NCBI RefSeq assembly: GCF_022346605.1
Contig: NZ_JAKRNT010000006.1
Span: 186,001-250,000 of the forward strand
Direction of reading: 5' to 3'
Origin: Sporosarcina sp. ACRSL
GTDB taxonomy: Bacteria; Bacillota; Bacilli; Bacillales_A; Planococcaceae
DNA: 64,000 bases
Shown here: positions 34,711 to 43,962 of the stretch, piece after piece
Position numbering within the stretch: the first letter of the stretch is position 1
How the letters are laid out: each line of letters begins with the position of its first letter
The notes under the pieces: model-generated
Told to the model about the DNA's origin: nothing
The model's database searches: none
The model's input: the letters and a program-made list of their open reading frames with translations, nothing else
Position numbers and translations under genes: made by a program

Positions 34711-35712
34711 TCATTTCATTGTTAGTTCGACCGCGTGCGCGATGCACGGGATCGTTTCTCCCTGCTGGTACGACAATGGGGAAAGCAATGCCCCCGTCGC
34801 AATAAGGAGGACTTTTTTATATTCCTTGTCCATCATTTTCTTATAAACTTCCGAAAAATAGACGGCTGCTGAGCATCCAGCGCCGCTTGCACCTGACATG
34901 AAATCAGGATTGTTTCCGTAAAACTCCATCCCTGCATCACTGAAATTTTCCATATTGCTAATACCTTGGTTTTTAACGAGCTCTTGAAAAATGGAAAAGC
35001 CGACTTTGGCCAGATCTCCCGTCATAATTAAATCATAGTCGCTTGGAGAGGTTCCATGACCTTCCAAATGCCTTTTCAACGTATCAGCAGCAGCGGGTGC
35101 CATGGCAGCTCCCATATGTAATGGATCTGTCATTCCCATATCGATCGCTTTGCCGATTGTTCCCCTTTCAATAGAAGGAACTCCTGCTTGGAATGGTGTT
35201 ACTGCAGCTGCACCAGCAGCGGTTACAGTCCATTGTGCTGTGTCGCCTTTTTGTGCACCATATTCAATCGGATACCGGAACTGCCTTTCAATGGCGTTAT
35301 GCTGGCTTGAAGCACCCGCAATTGCGAGCTTCGACATTCCCGCTTCCGTCAAAAGTGCTGCTAGAAGCAAAGAAGAGACCGACGTTGCGCAAGCGGAAAA
35401 CATACCGATATACGGAATACCAACAGTTGTCGCAAAAAAATTGGAAGGCGTCATTTGATTGACAAGATCTCCAGTCAATAAAAAATCGGCATCCGCCGGT
35501 ATTTTATCGACCTTACTCAACGCAATCATGCACGCATCTTCCATCATTTTTGAATGACCTTGCTCATTTGTATCCTTACCGCAGCGTTCGTCCTCATACA
35601 TTTTATCGAAACCAGCGTGAAAAGGACTTTTCTTTTCAAGCGGCCCTGCGGTTACGCCCGTAGCTACGATAGAAGGGGTCGAAGGGAATGTCAACAGGCC
35701 TTTCATTACCAT
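34711..35712 (-). CDS. spoVAD: Stage V sporulation protein AD
   Basis: A 333-residue thiolase-fold protein that binds dipicolinic acid. Conserved blocks include ERCGKDTNEQGHSKMMEDA, GIPYIGMFSACATSVSSLL and GASGAGCSAAVYFSEVYKKM. The ATG lies 6 bp inside the spoVAC 3' end, so the two are translated together. Slightly shorter than some SpoVAD proteins (about 338), within the usual range. Confidence 0.95.
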   Translation of the reverse strand: MVMKGLLTFPSTPSIVATGVTAGPLEKKSPFHAGFDKMYEDERCGKDTNEQGHSKMMEDACMIALSKVDKIPADADFLLTGDLVNQMTPSNFFATTVGIPYIGMFSACATSVSSLLLAALLTEAGMSKLAIAGASSQHNAIERQFRYPIEYGAQKGDTAQWTVTAAGAAAVTPFQAGVPSIERGTIGKAIDMGMTDPLHMGAAMAPAAADTLKRHLEGHGTSPSDYDLIMTGDLAKVGFSIFQELVKNQGISNMENFSDAGMEFYGNNPDFMSGASGAGCSAAVYFSEVYKKMMDKEYKKVLLIATGALLSPLSYQQGETIPCIAHAVELTMK

Positions 35713-36161
35713 GAAACGACTCCCACTTTCACCAATATTGTTTTGACGAGTGCTACGAGGAAGGCTGAAAACACGCCATACACGATGACGGAACCCGCCA
35801 ATTTAAATATATTACCTCCAACTCCTAGAACATAGCCCTCTGATCTATGTTCAATCGCCGCCGATACGACAGCGTTGCCAAATCCGGTTATGGGAACTGC
35901 TGCGCCTGCACCGCCAACTTGTCCAATCTTTTTATAAGCGCCAAATCCAGTGAGCAGCATGGCGATAAAGATCATCGTCGCCACTGTCGGATTATTTGCC
36001 GTTCGCTCAGTGAAATCGAAGAAGGTCATATAGAAGAGAGCGATGAACTGGGCGATCAGACAAATGGTACCGCCTACAAGGAATGCTTTCAGGCAATTTT
36101 TAAGCAAGTTTGGCTTAGGGGTGATTCCTTTCTCCAGCTTTGCATATTTTTTTTTGTCCAT
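35706..36161 (-). CDS. spoVAC: Stage V sporulation protein AC
   Basis: A 151-residue membrane protein with about four helices. It begins with an N-terminal lysine-rich stretch and then FLVGGTICLIAQFIALFYM and GGAGAAVPITGFGNAVVSAA, the family signature. SpoVAC is a mechanosensitive channel in the dipicolinate pathway. It overlaps the lipoprotein gene by one base and spoVAD by seven, forming a tight operon. Confidence 0.94.
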   Translation of the reverse strand: MDKKKYAKLEKGITPKPNLLKNCLKAFLVGGTICLIAQFIALFYMTFFDFTERTANNPTVATMIFIAMLLTGFGAYKKIGQVGGAGAAVPITGFGNAVVSAAIEHRSEGYVLGVGGNIFKLAGSVIVYGVFSAFLVALVKTILVKVGVVSW

Positions 36162-36562
36162 TATGTCTCTTCCTTCGCTAGTTTTATCAAATGATCGATT
36201 TTTTTCTTCAATCCCTTTTCATCATTTTTCAAAATTAGTTTATTCGTTTCCGTTAAAATCTTGCTGTCAGCAGATACAAAGACAGTGAGTTCTGGGTATG
36301 CCTTCTTCAACTTCTTTTCAACTTCTTTGGCAATATCCCTCTTATTGAATCTAGAAAAGGTTTTGACACGGATCCCTACGAGCAAATGGTCTTCATAAAA
36401 GAGGGCAGCTGCGCCTTTAAGGCGATCATCTCCCTTTAGTAGCTCTTCTGCCTTGGTTGCGTCTTCCCCTGTTCGATTCTCGAATTTGTATTCATTTGGA
36501 ATACAACCGGACAGTAGAAGGAGCACACAAATCAGTATTAGTAATTGACGAATATCTACCAT
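36161..36562 (-). CDS. YhcN/YlaJ-family sporulation lipoprotein
   Basis: A 133-residue lipoprotein with lipobox LLLSGC at about residues 15-20. The mature part has AALFYEDHLLVGIRVKTFSRFNK, DIAKEVEKKLKKAYPEL and VFVSADSKI, which match the YhcN/YlaJ domain. It heads the spoVAC-AD-AE operon, an order also seen in the spoVA2-type operons that are linked with heat resistance. A sigma-G promoter lies just ahead. Confidence 0.87.
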   Translation of the reverse strand: MVDIRQLLILICVLLLLSGCIPNEYKFENRTGEDATKAEELLKGDDRLKGAAALFYEDHLLVGIRVKTFSRFNKRDIAKEVEKKLKKAYPELTVFVSADSKILTETNKLILKNDEKGLKKKIDHLIKLAKEET

Positions 36563-36575
36563 CCCCTTTTTTTAA

Positions 36576-36606
36576 CAGTATGGCATGCGCAGTTGTTTTT
36601 TATTCA
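36576..36606 (-). promoter_or_regulatory. Sigma-G promoter of the YhcN-spoVA operon
   Basis: On the minus strand TGAATA (36606-36601) is followed by an 18-base spacer and CATACTG (36582-36576), close to the sigma-G consensus (TGAATA ... CATACTA). It lies 14 bp ahead of the lipoprotein ATG and predicts forespore-specific expression. Confidence 0.75.
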
Positions 36607-36643
36607 TAACATGATGTTTGCCCTAGCCCTATGCATTCATCCG

Positions 36644-36652
36644 CATAACTTA
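36644..36652 (+). promoter_or_regulatory. Sigma-K/E-like -10 element ahead of the cotZ-type gene
   Basis: CATAACTTA matches the CATANNNTA -10 of mother-cell sigma factors, about 14 bp ahead of the ribosome site. No clear -35 (AC or ATA) is seen at the right distance, so the promoter is tentative. Confidence 0.4.
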
Positions 36653-36681
36653 TAGGGAGTTGAGAAAAGGAGGTGGAATGA

Positions 36682-37245
36682 ATGGGATGTGGAAGAAATG
36701 AAGATGTCAGGGATGAGCGGCGCCAGGATAATTGCATTTGCGAGGTCGTCCGCGCTATTAAACGTGTACAGGAAATCCGCGAAGATATCGATTGCGACGA
36801 CTGCAGAACTGACTGTTTCCTGACTCCGCTCGGTAGCCTTGTAAGCCCTTCGCGACAACGGGCCAATACGCGTGTCTTCATGCTATTGGACGAAAAAGGT
36901 AATCCATTCAAAGCAATGTTCAGAAGAATAAGAAGAAGAGAGTTCGAAGAGGATGAAAACAGAACAGCCTCCGAGAAAGACCGTAGAGAAAGTGTAACAT
37001 GTTTCTCGATTTTCTTCAGGGTTCAAAACGTTTTCGACAACTGCTGTGCAACACTCCAAGTTCTTGAGCCGCTTGATCGTAGAGGCCGAAGAGTCGATTT
37101 GTTCAAAGGAGGCAAATTGGATCTTGACGCAGTTTGCCAAGTCGAAAACTTCCGAGCGACAGGCTCTTGCGTAACAGTTGACTTGAAATGCTTCTGTGGA
37201 ATCCAATGCGTGAAGGACGTTTTCATCGATTGTGACGAAGATTGA
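36682..37245 (+). CDS. cotZ: CotY/CotZ/ExsY-family spore coat protein
   Basis: A 187-residue cysteine-rich protein of the outer coat or crust. Cysteines cluster in NCICEVVRAI, DCDDCRTDC and the C-terminal DLKCFCGIQCVKDVFIDCDED. The central SIFFRVQNVFDNCCATLQVLEP and VTVDLKCFCGIQC blocks are the family signature. It is about 35 residues longer than B. subtilis CotZ, with an Arg/Glu-rich insert at about 80-100. AAAGGAGGTGG is the ribosome site. CotZ and CotY cannot be separated on this evidence. Confidence 0.9.
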   Translation: MGCGRNEDVRDERRQDNCICEVVRAIKRVQEIREDIDCDDCRTDCFLTPLGSLVSPSRQRANTRVFMLLDEKGNPFKAMFRRIRRREFEEDENRTASEKDRRESVTCFSIFFRVQNVFDNCCATLQVLEPLDRRGRRVDLFKGGKLDLDAVCQVENFRATGSCVTVDLKCFCGIQCVKDVFIDCDED

Positions 37246-37267
37246 CCGCAAAACCTGTGATGCTACT

Positions 37268-37300
37268 CTGCCCGATCGGTAACCGGTCGGGCAGTTTTTC
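37268..37300 (+). terminator. Terminator of cotZ
   Basis: Stem CTGCCCGATCGG / CCGGTCGGGCAG with a TAA loop, followed by TTTTTC. Confidence 0.9.
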
Positions 37301-37336
37301 GTTTTAATATGGCCATTTCTCAACTACATATAAAAC

Positions 37337-37364
37337 AGGACGAACCGTCAACCGGTTCGCCCTG
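37337..37364. repeat. Left copy of a 28-bp terminator direct repeat
   Basis: This 28-bp segment, including CGAACCGTCAACCGGTTCG, is identical to 37531-37558. It holds the terminator stem and is preceded by AAAAC, which on the minus strand gives the T run of the original terminator. Confidence 0.95.
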
Positions 37365-37530
37365 ACAGAGTTTATAGGAAAAACATGATATAAAGGGATT
37401 TCCTCAGCCTGATTGAAAACGCTTGTCAGCCTAGGCGCGAAGTGGAGCGAAGACGCGAATAGAACTAAAGTTCATGAGCGGACAAGCGACACGAGCAACA
37501 ACGGATGCGAGCGTTTGTCAACAGGCTGAG
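37365..37530. mobile_element. Interspersed imperfect-palindrome element inserted in a terminator
   Basis: The 166-bp segment carries arms beginning CCTCAGCCTGATTGAAAACG at about 37402 and ending with the reverse-complement equivalent ...GTTTGTCAACAGGCTGAG near 37530. Between them is a GC-rich middle with AGGCGCGAAGTGGAGCGAAG. It codes for nothing. It is flanked by 28-bp direct repeats, as if inserted into the terminator. Confidence 0.7.
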
Positions 37531-37562
37531 AGGACGAACCGTCAACCGGTTCGCCCTGTTTT
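37531..37562 (-). terminator. Right copy of the 28-bp repeat, terminator of the cotO-like gene
   Basis: It repeats 37337-37364 exactly. Originally AAAACAGGRCGAACCG / CGGTTCGCCCTGTTTT would form a bidirectional terminator. The inserted element now separates this copy from its minus-strand T run, so termination of the 37561 gene probably uses the pair together or is weakened. Confidence 0.65.
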
Positions 37563-37920
37563 AACTTTTAGTATCAAATGGCTGCCCGCGCCATAAGACA
37601 TCTTCTATCTTCGAAATTTCAACTTCAGTAATCAAGTCACCAGCTTCAATCCAGACGATGTCGTTCTCCACTTTTTGAATGGTCCCTTTCACAGATTCGC
37701 CTTCAATGACGAATTGAAGAGGCTTATATACTTGCTTTTGGAATGGCGCGCTCAAATAGCTTATCTTTTCCAAAATGGCGGGGTTGACAACGTGGCTTAC
37801 AGCTTGGACGGATGGCGTAACGTCGATTTTCTCCCGTACTAATTCTTCTTTCGGGACGAAGACAGACGTGCTTTCTTCCTCAAAGGTGACCACTTTCACA
37901 AAGATGGGAGGCCCCTGCAC
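37561..37920 (-). CDS. CotO-like spore coat protein (tentative)
   Basis: A 119-residue cytosolic-type protein. The N-terminal part is Glu/Val-rich (FVPKEELVREKIDV), and the C-terminal half KPLQFVIEGESVKGTIQKVE plus the following WIEAGDLITEVEISKIEDV resembles the C-terminal domain of CotO. It is convergent with the cotZ gene; in B. subtilis cotO adjoins cotZ. Identification depends on this context and the weak C-terminal match. Confidence 0.5.
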   Translation of the reverse strand: MQGPPIFVKVVTFEEESTSVFVPKEELVREKIDVTPSVQAVSHVVNPAILEKISYLSAPFQKQVYKPLQFVIEGESVKGTIQKVENDIVWIEAGDLITEVEISKIEDVLWRGQPFDTKS

Positions 37921-38026
37921 AAATAGTAACGGTTCATTGTAGGAAATGTTGATTCCCCCTTTTTTCCGTAGTATATGCGCCTATCGGGAATGAAGTTCTT
38001 TTGCACATTCCAATACAATGAGTCGT

Positions 38027-39400
38027 TCAGAGATTACCGATGAACATTGTCGCCAATCCAAGATAGATGATGATGCTAATGACGTCGTTCAGCGTCGTGA
38101 TAAAAGGACCGGATGCGACAGCCGGATCGATATTCATCCGGTGCATGAACAGCGGAATAAACGAACCTGAAATCGTTGCAACAAATATGGAAACGAGAAT
38201 GGCTGCGCCGACGAGCAAGGCAATGATGAATTCTTGCTTCCAAATGAAAATAAGACCGACCACAAAAATCGCGCAAATGAGCCCGGTTATTAAGCCGGTA
38301 CCCGCTTCTCGCAACAGCAGCCTAAATTTGCTTTCGTCCTCGACATCCCGAGTCGCAATTCCGCGGACTGCAACCGCCAGCGCTTGTGTTCCGCTATTTC
38401 CGGCGGTTCCCGCAATTAACGGTATGAAAGCTGCGAGCAAAGCGACTCGCGATATTGTTTCGGTGAATAAATCAATCAAATTTGCCGTTAACATGCCGAG
38501 CACTAATAGGATGATGAGCCATGGAATCCTTTTCTTCGCTGCTGAAAACGACGTTTTGTCAAAGGAGTCCATATTCGATACGGCAGCAAGTTTTGAATAG
38601 TCATCAGATGCTTCTTCATCAAGAACGTCGATAATATCATCGACTGTAATAATTCCTAACATATGCTGTTGGAAATCGACGACCGGCACTGCGAGCAAAT
38701 TATAGTCCTGGGTCGTCCGTGCAACATCTTCTTGGTCATCCGAGACGAGCACACTGACGACACGCTCGTTCATAATCGATTTGATCAATGTGTCTTCATC
38801 CGTAATGATCAAATCCCGGAGCGAAACGACGCCCGTCAAACGATTATCCTCATCGACGACGAAAACATAATAAATCGTCTCTGCTGATGGGGCTTCATTT
38901 CGTAAAATCGTCATTGCAGAGCGTACTGTGGAATATTGCGGAATCGAAACGTATTCAGTCGTCATAATCGAACCAGCTGTGTACTCTTCGTAATGTAAGA
39001 GGGATTTGATCTGTGCAGCCGCCTCTTTATTCATTAACGTCAAATAACTAGCGATTTGCGCCTTATCGAGTTCTTTCAGGACATCTACCGCATTATCGAC
39101 GAACATGTGGGAGATCATGTCCGCGGCATAAGTCGTGTCCATCTCCTGAAGGAACTGTCTATATTCATGTTCTTCTATTTCACTTGTCTCGAATATTTCC
39201 GCCAACTCTTGTGGGGAAAGGAAAAAATACATCGTTTTACGATGATCTTCGCTCACTTTCTCATAAAAAACAGCTCGATCGTACGGGTGAAGCATTAAAT
39301 ACTCATCACGGAACGTTTTAATATCTTGTTGTTCTAATGAATTTATCAGTTTTTCTTCGTCGATAATAATTTCATCGCGAATTTCATCATTTACAGACAT
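38027..39400 (-). CDS. mgtE: Magnesium transporter MgtE
   Basis: A 457-residue Mg2+ channel. The acidic N-domain covers about residues 10-130, two CBS domains about 135-260 (AGSIMTTEYVSIPQYSTV and MLGIITVDDIIDVL), a connecting helix, and five membrane helices from 290 to 457 with PLIAGTAGNSGTQALAVAVRG and a C-terminal DPAVASGPFITTLNDV motif. Binding of Mg2+ to the N and CBS domains closes the channel. It is divergent from prpE. The 85-bp leader is too short for an M-box. Confidence 0.95.
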   Translation of the reverse strand: MSVNDEIRDEIIIDEEKLINSLEQQDIKTFRDEYLMLHPYDRAVFYEKVSEDHRKTMYFFLSPQELAEIFETSEIEEHEYRQFLQEMDTTYAADMISHMFVDNAVDVLKELDKAQIASYLTLMNKEAAAQIKSLLHYEEYTAGSIMTTEYVSIPQYSTVRSAMTILRNEAPSAETIYYVFVVDEDNRLTGVVSLRDLIITDEDTLIKSIMNERVVSVLVSDDQEDVARTTQDYNLLAVPVVDFQQHMLGIITVDDIIDVLDEEASDDYSKLAAVSNMDSFDKTSFSAAKKRIPWLIILLVLGMLTANLIDLFTETISRVALLAAFIPLIAGTAGNSGTQALAVAVRGIATRDVEDESKFRLLLREAGTGLITGLICAIFVVGLIFIWKQEFIIALLVGAAILVSIFVATISGSFIPLFMHRMNIDPAVASGPFITTLNDVISIIIYLGLATMFIGNL

Positions 39401-39485
39401 GGCTGCACCTTCCTTTCCACTCCGACATACATGAATTCATTCCTAAAGGTATAATAATAAAACAATCGCTAAAAGGAGAATCGAT

Positions 39486-40226
39486 ATGAAACTGGATATT
39501 ATTGGTGATATTCATGGATGCTACGACGAATTGATGTCACTTATTGAGAAGCTTGGGTATTCATTCACATCCGGGTTGCCGTTTCATAAAGACGAGAGGC
39601 AGCTCGCATTTGTTGGCGATGCGATGGACAGGGGTCCTGCATCGGTGAAAACACTTGAATTCATGTTCAAGCTACAAGACAATGATAGACTCATCTATTC
39701 CCCTGGCAACCATTGCAACAAACTATATCGGCTCTCGAAAGGGAGAAATGTTCAACAAAAAAACGGTCTTGAGACGACAATGGCGGAAGTGAACGCCTTT
39801 TCACCGAAAGATAAATTACGCTTTTTGGATCGATATCGACAATTCTACGAAGCTTTACCTTTATACGAAAATCTGGACGACGGAAAACTGATTATCGCAC
39901 ATGCCGGAATCCGTGAACAGATGATAGGAGAACCATTTTCAAAAAAAATACAGTCATTTGTCCTTTACGGAGATACGACCGGCGAAACACTTCCCGATGG
40001 CCGTCCCGTCAGAAGGGATTGGGCGAAGAAATATCGCGGAGACGCTTGGATTGTCTATGGACATACCCCGGTTACCGAAGCGAGGTTCGTCAACCGAACA
40101 GTTAATGTCGATACGGGATGCGTGTTCGGTGGCAAACTGACCGCAGTCCGTTATCCTGAAATGGAAATCGTCTCCGTTCCTTCAATGCAGCCTCACATTC
40201 CGGAGAAATTCACTCATTTTGACTAA
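39486..40226 (+). CDS. prpE: Bis(5'-nucleosyl)-tetraphosphatase PrpE
   Basis: A 246-residue calcineurin-like metallophosphatase. The metal-binding motifs GDIHGCYDE, GDAMDRGP and GNHCNKLYRL are all present, with HAGIREQM and YGHTPVTEA further on. In B. subtilis PrpE hydrolyses Ap4A and affects germination. AAAGGAGAA is the ribosome site. Its last 4 bases overlap the end of the convergent rluD-like gene. Confidence 0.94.
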   Translation: MKLDIIGDIHGCYDELMSLIEKLGYSFTSGLPFHKDERQLAFVGDAMDRGPASVKTLEFMFKLQDNDRLIYSPGNHCNKLYRLSKGRNVQQKNGLETTMAEVNAFSPKDKLRFLDRYRQFYEALPLYENLDDGKLIIAHAGIREQMIGEPFSKKIQSFVLYGDTTGETLPDGRPVRRDWAKKYRGDAWIVYGHTPVTEARFVNRTVNVDTGCVFGGKLTAVRYPEMEIVSVPSMQPHIPEKFTHFD

Positions 40227-41155
40227 CCTTTGTGATGAATCAACCCTTCCATGTCAAGAGGCAAGCGACTCGTAAACGTCACGTGCTCATTCGTCAACGG
40301 ATGACGAAAGCCGATTGATGCACAATGCAACGCCTGTCTTCCGATGAGTCGTAGACTGCCGCCATATAAGTCATCACCGACGAGTGGGTGTCCAAGCCAT
40401 TGCATATGGACACGGATTTGATGCGTCCGTCCTGTGTGCAGCGTCAACGATACAGACGTATATGGCTCCCCATTCAGCTCAAACCGGTCGAGCACTTGAA
40501 CATCGGTTCTTGCATACTGTCCATCCTTCCTGACCGTCCTTTCGATGATGCTACCGTCCTTCCGACCAATTGGTTGTTCGATCGTGAAGATGTCTTTTTC
40601 TACTTCTACATATCCTTCCACGATTGCGATATAACGGCGATCAAACCCGATCGATTGCATCTGTTCACTGAGCAGATGATGAATATGACGATTTTTTGCT
40701 ATACAAACGAGGCCTGAAGTATCAGTATCTAGCCTTGTAACGACGTGTACCGTCGCAGGGACTTGCTCGTTTTGAAACTTCCCGGCGACAAAATTGGCGA
40801 CCGTTCCGTCCGGATGGTCGCGCGATGGTATCGTTCCTTGACCGGCTGGCTTGTCGATGATCAAGATCGAGTCGTCCTCGTAGGCAATTGCCAAATTGCC
40901 TGTTTGAGGGACAAGACCAACACTTGGCACCTCCAGCGGAAATTCGACAATGACGGCATCCCCTCTCGTCAATATATGCCGCACAGTCCGTTCCTCTCCG
41001 TTCACGAGCAGCCTTCCTCCATCAAATTTTACCGCTGTCAATGTTCGTTTAGAGATTCCGTGGCCGTGTAGGAATTCTCTCAGAAGAACCCGATCTTGCT
41101 CGACAGTGAATGCAAGAGTGAATCGATTCGTATTCATCATTGTGTCACTTGTCAT
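40223..41155 (-). CDS. RluA/RluD-family pseudouridine synthase (YjbO)
   Basis: A 310-residue RNA pseudouridine synthase. An N-terminal S4-like region ([22 protein letters not shown]) precedes the catalytic domain, with [12 protein letters not shown] containing the active aspartate and [27 protein letters not shown] as the C-terminal signature. It is last in the yjbL-relQ-nadK-rluD operon. The ATG at 41155 overlaps nadK by 11 bp; a pair of ATGs at 41140/41137 is an alternative. The rRNA or tRNA target is not deducible. Confidence 0.9.
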   Translation of the reverse strand: MTSDTMMNTNRFTLAFTVEQDRVLLREFLHGHGISKRTLTAVKFDGGRLLVNGEERTVRHILTRGDAVIVEFPLEVPSVGLVPQTGNLAIAYEDDSILIIDKPAGQGTIPSRDHPDGTVANFVAGKFQNEQVPATVHVVTRLDTDTSGLVCIAKNRHIHHLLSEQMQSIGFDRRYIAIVEGYVEVEKDIFTIEQPIGRKDGSIIERTVRKDGQYARTDVQVLDRFELNGEPYTSVSLTLHTGRTHQIRVHMQWLGHPLVGDDLYGGSLRLIGRQALHCASIGFRHPLTNEHVTFTSRLPLDMEGLIHHKG

Positions 41156-41951
41156 TGGCTATGAACGAATCGTGGACACGCGTCCAGAACGGGAACGGAC
41201 GGAATCTGCCGAAACGTACCTTTTCATCTGCCACCTTATATTCTATCGACTTCACATCTTTATGCAGAAGCTGCAAATGATCGATTGTCACCATGAAGTC
41301 GGGCCCTTTGACCGGTGTCAGCACACAGCTATGATGTGCCGGAAGGACAAGCGGGGAACCGACCGTCCGGAACACACGATTATTGATGGAAGCCATTTCG
41401 GTCAACTGAATCGCATGCAACGACGGATGAATAATCGCGCCACCGAGAGCTTTATTATAAGCGGTAGAGCCGGATGGCGTAGACATGCATAGTCCGTCCC
41501 CGCGGAATCTTTCGAAATGCACACCATTCAATTCCACGTCCATGACTAACGTCACTTCTGGGGATTTGACCGTCGATTCATTGAGCGCAAGATATTTCGC
41601 TGACTGTTTAGAATCACGATAGTTGATCGTCACTTCAAGAAGAGGGTATTCGATAACGGTATATTCCATTCGGGCAATTGACAGGACAAGCTTTTCGAGC
41701 TCTGCAGGCTTCCAGTCAGCATAAAAACCTAGATGTCCCGTGTGGATGCCGATGAAGGCGGTATCCTTCAAGCGATGGATATATTTATGGAATGCTTGCA
41801 GTAACGTACCGTCTCCCCCTACCGATAAAACGATGTCGGGTTCATCTTCGTCAAAGACAAGTCCGAAGTCCATCAAATAGTCTTTCGCTTCGTCCATTAA
41901 CTGATTCGATAACGAATCACCTCTCGACTGGATCGCGAATTTCATCATCAA
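41145..41951 (-). CDS. nadK: NAD kinase
   Basis: A 268-residue enzyme that phosphorylates NAD to NADP. GGDGT is at residues 45-49, NEST at 124-127 and the glycine-rich [21 protein letters not shown] follows. Its start overlaps the relQ stop by 4 bp (ATGA), giving tight coupling. The relQ-nadK-rluD order is conserved in many Firmicutes. Confidence 0.95.
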   Translation of the reverse strand: MMMKFAIQSRGDSLSNQLMDEAKDYLMDFGLVFDEDEPDIVLSVGGDGTLLQAFHKYIHRLKDTAFIGIHTGHLGFYADWKPAELEKLVLSIARMEYTVIEYPLLEVTINYRDSKQSAKYLALNESTVKSPEVTLVMDVELNGVHFERFRGDGLCMSTPSGSTAYNKALGGAIIHPSLHAIQLTEMASINNRVFRTVGSPLVLPAHHSCVLTPVKGPDFMVTIDHLQLLHKDVKSIEYKVADEKVRFGRFRPFPFWTRVHDSFIANDK

Positions 41952-42619
41952 CTCCCCTTTTCCGTTTCATTTTTGCCATAGTCCCGATCGGCGGTCTCCT
42001 TGAAAGCGGTGAAATACTTCTGGGCATCATGGATTTCATCTCGGATCAATGACATTTCTTCATCTAACCTAAAAGCGGCTTCGGCGGCCCGTTCCAATCG
42101 ATGTCTAATTTCGTCCGGCAATTCGCTTTGATATTTGTAATTCAAGGAGTGTTCGATGGAAGCCCAGAAATTCATTGCCAACGTACGGATCTGAATTTCT
42201 GCGAGAATCGTCTTTTCTCCATGAATGGTCTGTACCGGATACTCGATAATCACATGGAATGACCGGTATCCACTCGGCTTCTTATGGGAAATATAATCCC
42301 GTTCCTCGATCACTTTCATATCTGTGCGATTCCGCAATGTATCGACAACCTTGCCGATATCATCGACGAATTGGCACATGATACGCACTCCTGCAATATC
42401 CGGCAATTCCTCTGCCAACTCGGCAGACGGTTTAAATGGGATACCTTTTTCAAGCGTCTTATCATAAATGCTAGCGAGCGGTTTCACCCGTCCTGTGACA
42501 AATTCCACAGGCATATGGACACCTTCTATTTCATATTGCGCACGAAGTCCTTTCAATTTCACCTTCAATTCGGCAACGGCCTGTTTATACGGCTCCAGAA
42601 ATTGCTTCCACTCTTTCAT
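41948..42619 (-). CDS. relQ: Small alarmone (p)ppGpp synthetase, RelQ/YjbM type
   Basis: A 223-residue single-domain synthetase without a hydrolase domain. [50 protein letters not shown] and [20 protein letters not shown] are the synthetase motifs. It corresponds to B. subtilis SasB/YjbM. ATG 42619 has a GGAGGG site; the open frame extends to 42721 without support. It acts in stress adaptation and sits in the same transcript as nadK. Confidence 0.93.
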   Translation of the reverse strand: MKEWKQFLEPYKQAVAELKVKLKGLRAQYEIEGVHMPVEFVTGRVKPLASIYDKTLEKGIPFKPSAELAEELPDIAGVRIMCQFVDDIGKVVDTLRNRTDMKVIEERDYISHKKPSGYRSFHVIIEYPVQTIHGEKTILAEIQIRTLAMNFWASIEHSLNYKYQSELPDEIRHRLERAAEAAFRLDEEMSLIRDEIHDAQKYFTAFKETADRDYGKNETEKGS

Positions 42620-42635
42620 GAGTAGCCCTCCAAAC

Positions 42636-43028
42636 TTATTCGTTAATGTTTTGGAGGAAGGCCTCGAATTCCTGCTCCACCGCAGTCGTGAAAGCCTCTC
42701 CATAATTATCGTTTCCTTCAATATTATAGACGAGCATTGTCAGCTCCTCTACAAAACCTGGCAACGGAATTGTTTCATCGTTCCATAAAAGCGACGGATC
42801 GTTGCCAGTTTGCAATGCCTTCTGCATATACGGCCATATCACTTTCGGGAAATGTATGTATGCGTAACCTTCTTCAATGTCCATTAAATAGACGAAAGAT
42901 AGTTCATCGGAATCGGTTATCATTTTCTTTGCAGGAGTTCCATTAGGACGCGCATCTTCCGCTCCTAATATGAACAAAATTTCGTTGTCTTTCTCTTGTC
43001 CCTCTATTACTTGGTTCTGAATTCGCAT
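42636..43028 (-). CDS. yjbL: UPF0738 family protein (YjbL)
   Basis: A 130-residue acidic protein. MITDSDELSFVYLMDIEEG, IHFPKVIWPYMQKAL and LPGFVEELTMLVYNIEGNDN match UPF0738. No function is established. ATG 43028 follows GAAAGGAAG; the TTG at 43046 would precede that site. It lies 16 bp ahead of relQ, likely as the first operon gene. Confidence 0.85.
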   Translation of the reverse strand: MRIQNQVIEGQEKDNEILFILGAEDARPNGTPAKKMITDSDELSFVYLMDIEEGYAYIHFPKVIWPYMQKALQTGNDPSLLWNDETIPLPGFVEELTMLVYNIEGNDNYGEAFTTAVEQEFEAFLQNINE

Positions 43029-43172
43029 TGGTCTTCTTCCTTTCAATATTCATACGTTCAGTCTATCATATGAAAGCCTCCGTTGCAGTCTGTAGCATGC
43101 GTTTTTATGTTGGAATTGATATACTTGAATCATAAGGGTCTGATGAGAGTCCCAAAGAAAGGAAGTAACAAA

Positions 43173-43868
43173 ATGGATGCACGCGCAATACGGACACTAC
43201 TTGATATACAGGCGATGCAGACACTTGGATCGGTGCAAACTTTCGCAAATAGGCAGGATTCAACTTCCTCCCTTTTCAGTGTAATGATGGATGATGTTTT
43301 AAACGGCTTGAGCGCTACGCGTACAGAGACATATCCACTTCAGTCATTTGGCATGTTAGGCGGACTGCAAACGATGGAAAGCCTCCGATATGCTGGACCG
43401 AATGGCGTGTATGTACCGGATGGCCTTGAATCGGCAGTTCTCGCTTCCCAAGCAATTCGTCATAGTCCATCCGTCCCATCAGATGAAAAGGACTACAGCG
43501 ATTTCATTTCCCGTGCCGCGAAAAACTACGGGTTACCTGAAAACTTAATAGCCTCTGTTATTAAACAAGAATCCAATTTCAACAGCACCGCCGTCAGTCG
43601 TGCGGGAGCAATGGGCTTGATGCAGCTCATGCCTGGCACTGCTAAACTACTAGGCGTGACGGATGGATTCGACCCTGAGCAAAATATTATGGGCGGCGCA
43701 AAATATTTGCGGCAAATGCTCGACCAGTTCGGAAATGTCGAAATGGCGTTGGCAGCTTATAACGCAGGTCCCGGAAATGTTAGAAAATATGGCGGTATTC
43801 CGCCTTTTAAAGAAACAGAACAATATGTTTCGAAAGTGCTAAACTACTATAATCGTTTTGAAGTTTGA
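43173..43868 (+). CDS. Lytic transglycosylase domain protein (YjbJ-like)
   Basis: A 231-residue protein with a C-terminal SLT domain: [20 protein letters not shown] carries the catalytic glutamate, followed by [35 protein letters not shown] and [20 protein letters not shown]. The ~110 N-terminal residues lack a clear signal peptide, as in YjbJ. It probably cleaves peptidoglycan. ATG 43173 follows GAAAGGAAG. The frame is open upstream without a ribosome site. Confidence 0.9.
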   Translation: MDARAIRTLLDIQAMQTLGSVQTFANRQDSTSSLFSVMMDDVLNGLSATRTETYPLQSFGMLGGLQTMESLRYAGPNGVYVPDGLESAVLASQAIRHSPSVPSDEKDYSDFISRAAKNYGLPENLIASVIKQESNFNSTAVSRAGAMGLMQLMPGTAKLLGVTDGFDPEQNIMGGAKYLRQMLDQFGNVEMALAAYNAGPGNVRKYGGIPPFKETEQYVSKVLNYYNRFEV

Positions 43869-43962
43869 CAACTTTCAAGGTCCTTTGAAAGCAATTTGGT
43901 TGTGAAAGAATTGTTTGGTTGATAAAATGTCCATACAGTCAGAACAAAGGAGATTGACATAC

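Noticed and set aside
39401..39485. M-box riboswitch for mgtE
   Set aside because: The leader is only 85 bp and shared with the divergent prpE gene; no M-box motifs are visible.
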